Shown here piece after piece: positions 9,790 through 13,540 of a stretch of 13,540 nt of DNA. The stretch is from NCBI GenBank assembly GCA_900549185.1, contig URNM01000044.1:1-13540 (forward strand). The letters are read 5' to 3'. This DNA is from an uncultured Collinsella sp. Its GTDB lineage: Bacteria; Actinomycetota; Coriobacteriia; Coriobacteriales; Coriobacteriaceae. The notes beneath the pieces are model-generated. The model saw only the letters and a program-made list of their open reading frames with translations, was not told where the DNA came from and ran no database searches. The position numbers were made by a program, and so were the translations under genes. Each line of letters begins with the position of its first letter. Positions within the stretch are counted from its first letter, which is position 1.

Positions 9790-10731
9790 ATGGCAGACGT
9801 CAAGAAAATCGCCACGCGCGTAAGCTACGGCGAGGCCCTCGTCGAGCTCGCCAACGAGCACGATGACTTTGTGGTCCTCGACGCCGACCTGGCCGCCGCC
9901 ACGCAGACCGGCAAGTTTAAGGCCGCCTGCCCCGACCGCTTCTTCGATGTGGGCATTGCCGAGAGCAACCTGATGGGTGTTGCCGCCGGTATCGCAACCA
10001 CCGGTCGCGTTGCCTTTGCGAGCAGCTTTGCCATGTTCGCCGCCGGCCGCGCCTTTGAGCAGGTCCGCAACTCCATCGGCTACCCGCACCTTAACGTTAA
10101 GATCGGTGCCACGCACGCCGGCATCTCGGTGGGCGAGGACGGCGCCACGCACCAGTGCTGCGAGGATATCGCCCTGATGCGCGTCATCCCCGGCATGACC
10201 GTGATCGTTCCCGCCGACGACGTCGAGGCCCGCGCCGTGACGCGTGCCGCCTACGAGTGCGACGGCCCCGTGTACATGCGCTTTGCCCGTCTGGCCTCGC
10301 CGGTCATCAACGACCCTGAGACCTACAAGTTCGAGGTGGGCAAGGGTATTGTCATGCGCGAGGGCGCCGACGTCACCATCATCGCCTGTGGCCTGATGGT
10401 CGGCGAGGCGCTCGAGGCCGCCGAGCAGCTTGCTGCCGAGGGCATCGATGCCGAGGTCATCAACATGCACACCATCAAGCCCATCGATGCCGACCTGATT
10501 GTCAAGAGCGCCACCAAGACCGGCCACGTCGTGACCGTCGAGGAGCACTCCGTGATCGGTGGCCTGGGCAGCGCCGTTGCCGATGTCCTGTGCGAGCAGT
10601 GCCCGACGCCGCTCAAGAAGATTGGCGTCAACGACACCTTCGGCGAGTCCGGCCCGGGTGCCGAGCTCCTGCACAAGTACGGCCTGGATGCCGCCAACAT
10701 CGTGGCGACCACCAAGGAGTTCTTGGCCTAA
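9790..10731 (+). CDS. Transketolase, C-terminal (pyrimidine-binding) subunit
   Basis: This is the 313-aa partner subunit of the split transketolase. It carries the catalytic Glu58 that activates thiamine diphosphate (FDVGIAESNLMGVAAG), the loop THAGISVGEDGATHQ (108-122), and a C-terminal transketolase domain (GADVTIIACGLMVGEALEAAEQL, then EEHSVIGGLGSAVADVL). Start ATG 9790 is one base after the upstream stop. Its Shine-Dalgarno GAGAGGAG lies inside the end of the upstream gene, so the two subunits should be made in coupled, near-equal amounts and assemble into a heterotetramer. The frame is open further upstream, but those starts lie inside the first subunit and lack a site. It ends at a shared terminator facing the minus-strand zinc-ribbon gene. 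Confidence 0.93.
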   Translation: MADVKKIATRVSYGEALVELANEHDDFVVLDADLAAATQTGKFKAACPDRFFDVGIAESNLMGVAAGIATTGRVAFASSFAMFAAGRAFEQVRNSIGYPHLNVKIGATHAGISVGEDGATHQCCEDIALMRVIPGMTVIVPADDVEARAVTRAAYECDGPVYMRFARLASPVINDPETYKFEVGKGIVMREGADVTIIACGLMVGEALEAAEQLAAEGIDAEVINMHTIKPIDADLIVKSATKTGHVVTVEEHSVIGGLGSAVADVLCEQCPTPLKKIGVNDTFGESGPGAELLHKYGLDAANIVATTKEFLA

Positions 10732-10784
10732 GGCATTTTGCTTTGGCCTTGACCTGAGAGCCGTTCCCGCGCTGGATAATAAAT

Positions 10785-10821
10785 AAGCCGGGGTGCCTTT
10801 CGTGTGGGGGCACCCCGGCTT
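10785..10821. terminator. Bidirectional terminator between transketolase and zinc-ribbon genes
   Basis: A perfect 13-bp stem, AAGCCGGGGTGCC (10785-10797) with GGCACCCCGGCTT (10809-10821), has an 11-nt loop. T-rich sequence follows on both strands: TTGTGTTT on plus, TTATTTATT on minus. It serves two genes that converge on it, 54 and 27 nt away. Confidence 0.9.
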
Positions 10822-10847
10822 TGTGTTTGGGGGAGGCAGATAAGAAA

Positions 10848-12116
10848 CTAGAGGAGCTTCACGGTTGGGGCCAGGGCGTTGGCGAAGATGTCGTCTGCTT
10901 TGAAGAGCGTTTTAGAATCCGGTGCGTTTGCGGCTTTCATTTCGGAGACGATGGTGTCGAATGAGATGGCTCCCAAGGACTGTAAATCGAGGGTCTCGCG
11001 AGCGGCATCATCCGAGCAGATGCTGGAGCTGGATGAGAATTTGGAAAGATGGGACGTCGCGGCTTCGTAGGCCCAGCGACGAATCCAAATATCGACATAG
11101 CGACCGCTGCCAAGGTTGATGTCCTTTACCAACGAACCACTGACATCGCCAGCAACCTGTGCTTCGTGGCCGTATCCGGTGAGACTACCGATGTACTTAT
11201 CTGGATAGGCAGTCGAATATAAGCATATCGAATCCCCCTCGACCTTCGCCGTGACCCTGCCGTCCCAGTACTCGGGCAGGTCGACACTGAAGGTTTGGGC
11301 CTCGATGTGGCGTGCGGCGGCTTTGCGCTGTTCCTCGGCCTGGCGCGCCGCTTCCTCTTCGGCGGCTTTCTTGGCCGCGACGGCGGTGTCGCGGCGGTTC
11401 GTTGCGGCGTGTTGCAGCGCATCGACGTTGGGCGCGTTCTTACCCTTGTATGCCATGGCGAGTGTCACGGCGTCGTTGATCTCGTCGTCGGTCACGTCGA
11501 CAGCATCGATGGGCGTAAAGTCCAAAACCGAATCCTGCTCGGCGAGTTCTGCCAAGTCGATCTTCTCGCCCTTAGCAAAAGCGTCGTCGATCGTAAGCTC
11601 GGCCTTTGTGCAAGGCACCTGGTAGATAGTGCCATCGGCGGCGATGGGGGAGCCTGCCGCCTTGAGCGTGTACTTGCCCTGGATAAGCTTGATGCCCGAG
11701 CCGTCGGATGCGACATATTCGACCTTATCGATCTTCTTCCCGTCGACCGTCTTGCCCTTTACGCGCACCGGCACACGCGAGGCGCCGTTATCGGTGTCCC
11801 ACCCTTCAGCCTTTACGCTCACCACGAGCGCATGCTTGGAATGCGCCGACTCATACTGCTCCTGCTCCTGAACATGCTGCTGATACAGTTGATACGCCAG
11901 CCCACCGCCCCCGCCAACAACGATTACCGCCGCGCAGACGATAGCGATCACGACGCCTTTCTTGGGCTTTTTGCTGGGGGCGGGCGAACCCACAGGTGCC
12001 GGCGCAACCTCAGGGTTGGCTACGGGTATAGCCTGTGTCCCGTCAAGCGCGGCCCCGCATCCCACGCAAAACCGAGCCTCATCAGCAAGTTCAGCACCAC
12101 AATACGGACAAACCAT
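10848..12116 (-). CDS. Zinc-ribbon, single-pass membrane protein of unknown function
   Basis: The 422-aa protein opens with a zinc ribbon, Cys3/Cys6 and Cys17/Cys20 (CPYCG and CVGCG). A Pro/Ala-rich linker (30-52) and one hydrophobic helix (54-70, then AYQLY) follow, so the ribbon should face the cytosol and the rest lie outside. The outer part has a beta-rich stretch (95-170), an Ala/Glu coiled-coil-like helix (240-270) and a Ser-rich C-terminal region with an ETFSVDLPEYW-like domain start (AQTFSVDLPEYWDG, 273-286). This layout resembles the zinc-ribbon membrane proteins (TcaA/YvbJ-like) common in Gram-positives, but I do not recognise the outer domain. Start ATG 12116 is chosen over the frame's upstream ATG 12206, because GGAGGT lies 4-5 nt before it and the ribbon begins at once. 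It is transcribed divergently from ftsE and shows no obvious partner gene. Confidence 0.85.
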   Translation of the reverse strand: MVCPYCGAELADEARFCVGCGAALDGTQAIPVANPEVAPAPVGSPAPSKKPKKGVVIAIVCAAVIVVGGGGGLAYQLYQQHVQEQEQYESAHSKHALVVSVKAEGWDTDNGASRVPVRVKGKTVDGKKIDKVEYVASDGSGIKLIQGKYTLKAAGSPIAADGTIYQVPCTKAELTIDDAFAKGEKIDLAELAEQDSVLDFTPIDAVDVTDDEINDAVTLAMAYKGKNAPNVDALQHAATNRRDTAVAAKKAAEEEAARQAEEQRKAAARHIEAQTFSVDLPEYWDGRVTAKVEGDSICLYSTAYPDKYIGSLTGYGHEAQVAGDVSGSLVKDINLGSGRYVDIWIRRWAYEAATSHLSKFSSSSSICSDDAARETLDLQSLGAISFDTIVSEMKAANAPDSKTLFKADDIFANALAPTVKLL

Positions 12117-12206
12117 ACCAACCTCCAGCAAGCCTAGAGCTACCCATCTAGCCCAACTGTAAAGCGAAAACCCCACCCCAAGTTGCGCAACAATGAGCCC
12201 CAACAT

Positions 12207-12275
12207 AAGTTGCGGTGAAATAGGGACTGATGAGGGCTTTTAACTGCTAAAACAGTCCCTATTTCACCGCAACTT
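12207..12275. repeat. Palindrome C: perfect 23-bp inverted repeat
   Basis: The arm 12207-12229 (starting AAGTTGCGGTGAAATAGG) is an exact reverse complement of 12253-12275, with a 23-nt AT-rich spacer. The arms carry GGGACTG/CAGTCCC, next to TATTT, which resembles the CCTGTCCCTTTTT of palindrome B. A copy of AAGTTGCG also occurs just outside at 12180-12187, inside the palindrome GTTGCGCAAC (12182-12191). It lies 91 bp upstream of the zinc-ribbon start. No following T-run supports a terminator role, so a REP- or MITE-like element is more likely. Confidence 0.8.
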
Positions 12276-12300
12276 CTAAAGAGGCCCCATAGTAGCCGCA

Positions 12301-12428
12301 GGCCGGGCACAGGGTTACCTCCCAAATCTATCCGCAGCGCAGGCCGGCGTTTGTCCGCAGCTCCGCAGGAGCAGGACAAATGCCGGCCATGCGCGAGGAC
12401 GATTTGGGAGGTAACCCTGTGCCCGGCC
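12301..12428. repeat. 128-nt long foldback element (nearly perfect hairpin)
   Basis: The outer arms 12301-12328 and 12401-12428 are a perfect 28-bp inverted repeat (starts GGCCGGGCACAGGGTTACCT). Inside, 12337-12356 pairs with 12374-12394 over 20 bp with one bulged base and one G-U pair, and the apex GCTCC-GCA-GGAGC (12360-12372) closes it. Only a small internal loop (12329-12336 against 12395-12400) breaks the rod, and even there TCC faces GGA. No open reading frame or T-run belongs to it. I see no target-site duplication at its edges. The other parts of this 415-bp divergent gap hold palindrome C and the ftsE promoter. Confidence 0.85.
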
Positions 12429-12477
12429 GGACAGATCCCAAAGCCGCCATGCTTCTTATGTGCAGCAAAGGCAATCC

Positions 12478-12486
12478 TGCTAAAAT
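12478..12486 (+). promoter_or_regulatory. Putative extended -10 promoter of ftsE
   Basis: TGCTAAAAT is an extended -10 (TGnTAnAAT-like) about 45 nt before the GTG start. No good -35 is visible, which extended -10 promoters can do without. It lies 50 bp after the foldback element. Confidence 0.4.
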
Positions 12487-12531
12487 ACAAAGCGCTCATG
12501 TAGTTTAAACGCACGACGATAAGGAGCACCA

Positions 12532-13540
12532 GTGGGTAACCACTTCCGTACCTCCGGTGCGGGCGATGAAGCCCCCAAGACGCAGCCGAGCGTCGCGGGC
12601 AATCGTTTCGCCACTCCGGATTCAGAGGATCAGCTGTTTAGCCCGATCCCCGCACAGCCGGCAGATCAGGCACAGCCGGCGGCAGATCCCTTTGCCTACA
12701 ACCCCAACAACGATGTTGCGCTTTCCGGCACGGCTGGCTTTGAGCCCGTTCAGACGGTGACCGCCCGTGTGGCTCAGCCTCAGATGAGCGCCGCCACGCC
12801 GCAGCCTACCATGGCCGGCATTCCCGACCCCTTGGCCCCTGCGACGCCGGCTCCTCAGCCTGCGCAGTCCGGTCTCTTTGCCGCTATTCCCGACCCCACG
12901 CAGCCTGCTGCCCCGGTGGTCGAGAGCGATCAGGCAGCCGAGGCCGCAAGCCTCGATAACGCGCTCAACAACCCCGATTTTACGTCGGTGTTTGCGCCCA
13001 TCGATCCGCAGGCCAGCCGCAAGAAGATGGCCAAGCAGGCCGGTGTCGAGCCCGTCATCCTTATGGAGCATGTCACCAAGATCTATCCGGCACAGCCCAA
13101 CAAGCCTGCACTCGACGACATCAACATCGAGATCTATCCGGGCGAGTTCGTCTTCCTGGTCGGTCACTCCGGCTCGGGTAAGACCACGCTGCTGTCGACG
13201 CTCAACCGTGACGTCAAGCCGACGAGCGGCCGCATCCTGGTTGCCGGTCAGGACCTCATGAAGATCAAGAACCGCAAGGTTCCGTTCCTGCGCCGCCAGA
13301 TTGGCGCCGTGTTCCAGGACTTTAAGCTTCTGCCGCAAAAGACCGCCTACGAAAACGTGGCGTTTGCCCTGCAGTGCATCGGCAAGCCCAAGGGCGTCAT
13401 TCGCAGCCAGGTGCCCGAGGTGCTGCGTCTGGTCGGCCTGGCCGATCAGATGGACTCGCTGCCCGACCAGCTTTCCGGTGGCGAGCAGCAGCGCGTTGCC
13501 GTCGCCCGCGCTATGGTCAGCCGTCCGCCGCTGCTGAGCT
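12532..13540 (+). CDS. ftsE: Cell division ATP-binding protein FtsE with N-terminal extension (3' end cut by window edge)
   Basis: FtsE is the ATPase of the FtsEX complex, which controls peptidoglycan hydrolases at the division septum. Of 336 visible residues, the ABC core starts near residue 175 (VILMEHVTKIYP). It shows Walker A GHSGSGKTT (211-219), the Q-loop FQDFKLLPQKTAYENVAFAL (261-280, strongly FtsE-like) and the signature LSGGEQQRVAVARA (314-327). Walker B lies just past the window. Usual FtsE begins almost at the core and is about 220-230 aa; here about 177 residues precede it. They are rich in Pro, Ala and Gln, with two IPDP repeats (97-100, 119-122), and are probably disordered. Start GTG 12532 is chosen for AAGGAG at 12521-12526, 5 nt upstream; internal ATGs at 13027 and 13063 have no good ribosome-binding site. 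ftsX is expected next. Confidence 0.9.
   Translation, partial: MGNHFRTSGAGDEAPKTQPSVAGNRFATPDSEDQLFSPIPAQPADQAQPAADPFAYNPNNDVALSGTAGFEPVQTVTARVAQPQMSAATPQPTMAGIPDPLAPATPAPQPAQSGLFAAIPDPTQPAAPVVESDQAAEAASLDNALNNPDFTSVFAPIDPQASRKKMAKQAGVEPVILMEHVTKIYPAQPNKPALDDINIEIYPGEFVFLVGHSGSGKTTLLSTLNRDVKPTSGRILVAGQDLMKIKNRKVPFLRRQIGAVFQDFKLLPQKTAYENVAFALQCIGKPKGVIRSQVPEVLRLVGLADQMDSLPDQLSGGEQQRVAVARAMVSRPPLLS

Noticed and set aside
8340..10674. Long minus-strand frames opposite yitT and transketolase (491 and 303 aa)
   Set aside because: They show composition-driven antisense frames with no recognisable domain and no start signals.
11295..12137. 280-aa plus-strand frame opposite the zinc-ribbon gene
   Set aside because: The minus frame has a zinc ribbon, a membrane helix and a good Shine-Dalgarno; the plus frame has none of these.
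12301..12428. CRISPR array or tRNA in the ftsE upstream gap
   Set aside because: The repeats are inverted, not direct and spaced, and no cloverleaf can be built; a single foldback explains the pattern.

Overview
The window is high-GC DNA with compact bacterial gene spacing. It has good Shine-Dalgarno sites, rho-independent terminators and long antisense shadow ORFs caused by G/C at third codon positions. Three traits suggest an anaerobic, gut-type actinobacterium of the Coriobacteriia, Collinsella-like: a clostridial-style 472-aa citrate synthase, an actinobacterial-like RF2, and a split transketolase with YitT and zinc-ribbon membrane proteins. This placement is inference from gene content; no rRNA or tRNA gene is present to anchor it.

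Layout. Positions 1-2701 are on the minus strand. Read in transcription order they hold a small ACT-domain protein (2701-2414), citrate synthase (2336-918) with its terminator, and a Cof-type HAD phosphatase (830 to beyond the left edge). A divergent control region (2702-3006) separates them from rpmE, which encodes ribosomal protein L31 with an unusual Ala/Lys/Glu-rich tail. rpmE is preceded by a leader with two hairpins and followed by a strong terminator. A 341-bp gap (3433-3773) carries two adjacent palindromic repeats. Then come secA (3774-6581) and prfB (6581-7729), overlapping by one base, a terminator, and yitT (7860-8750). A two-gene split transketolase follows (8958-10731). It converges through a bidirectional terminator on a minus-strand zinc-ribbon membrane protein (12116-10848). 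A 415-bp divergent gap (12117-12531) holds two striking inverted repeats: a perfect 23-bp pair and a 128-nt nearly perfect foldback with perfect 28-bp outer arms. The window ends inside ftsE, which starts at GTG 12532 and has about 177 extra N-terminal residues.

How the genes relate. Most are housekeeping genes: protein export (SecA), translation (L31, RF2), cell division (FtsE), pentose-phosphate metabolism (transketolase) and citrate/glutamate-family carbon flow (citrate synthase, perhaps with the ACT protein). No defence, phage or biosynthetic cluster is visible, and I found no clear new multi-gene system. The less ordinary material is intergenic (palindrome family, foldback, rpmE leader) and in protein variants (the RF2 stop-codon tripeptide reads SPT, the L31 tail, the FtsE extension).
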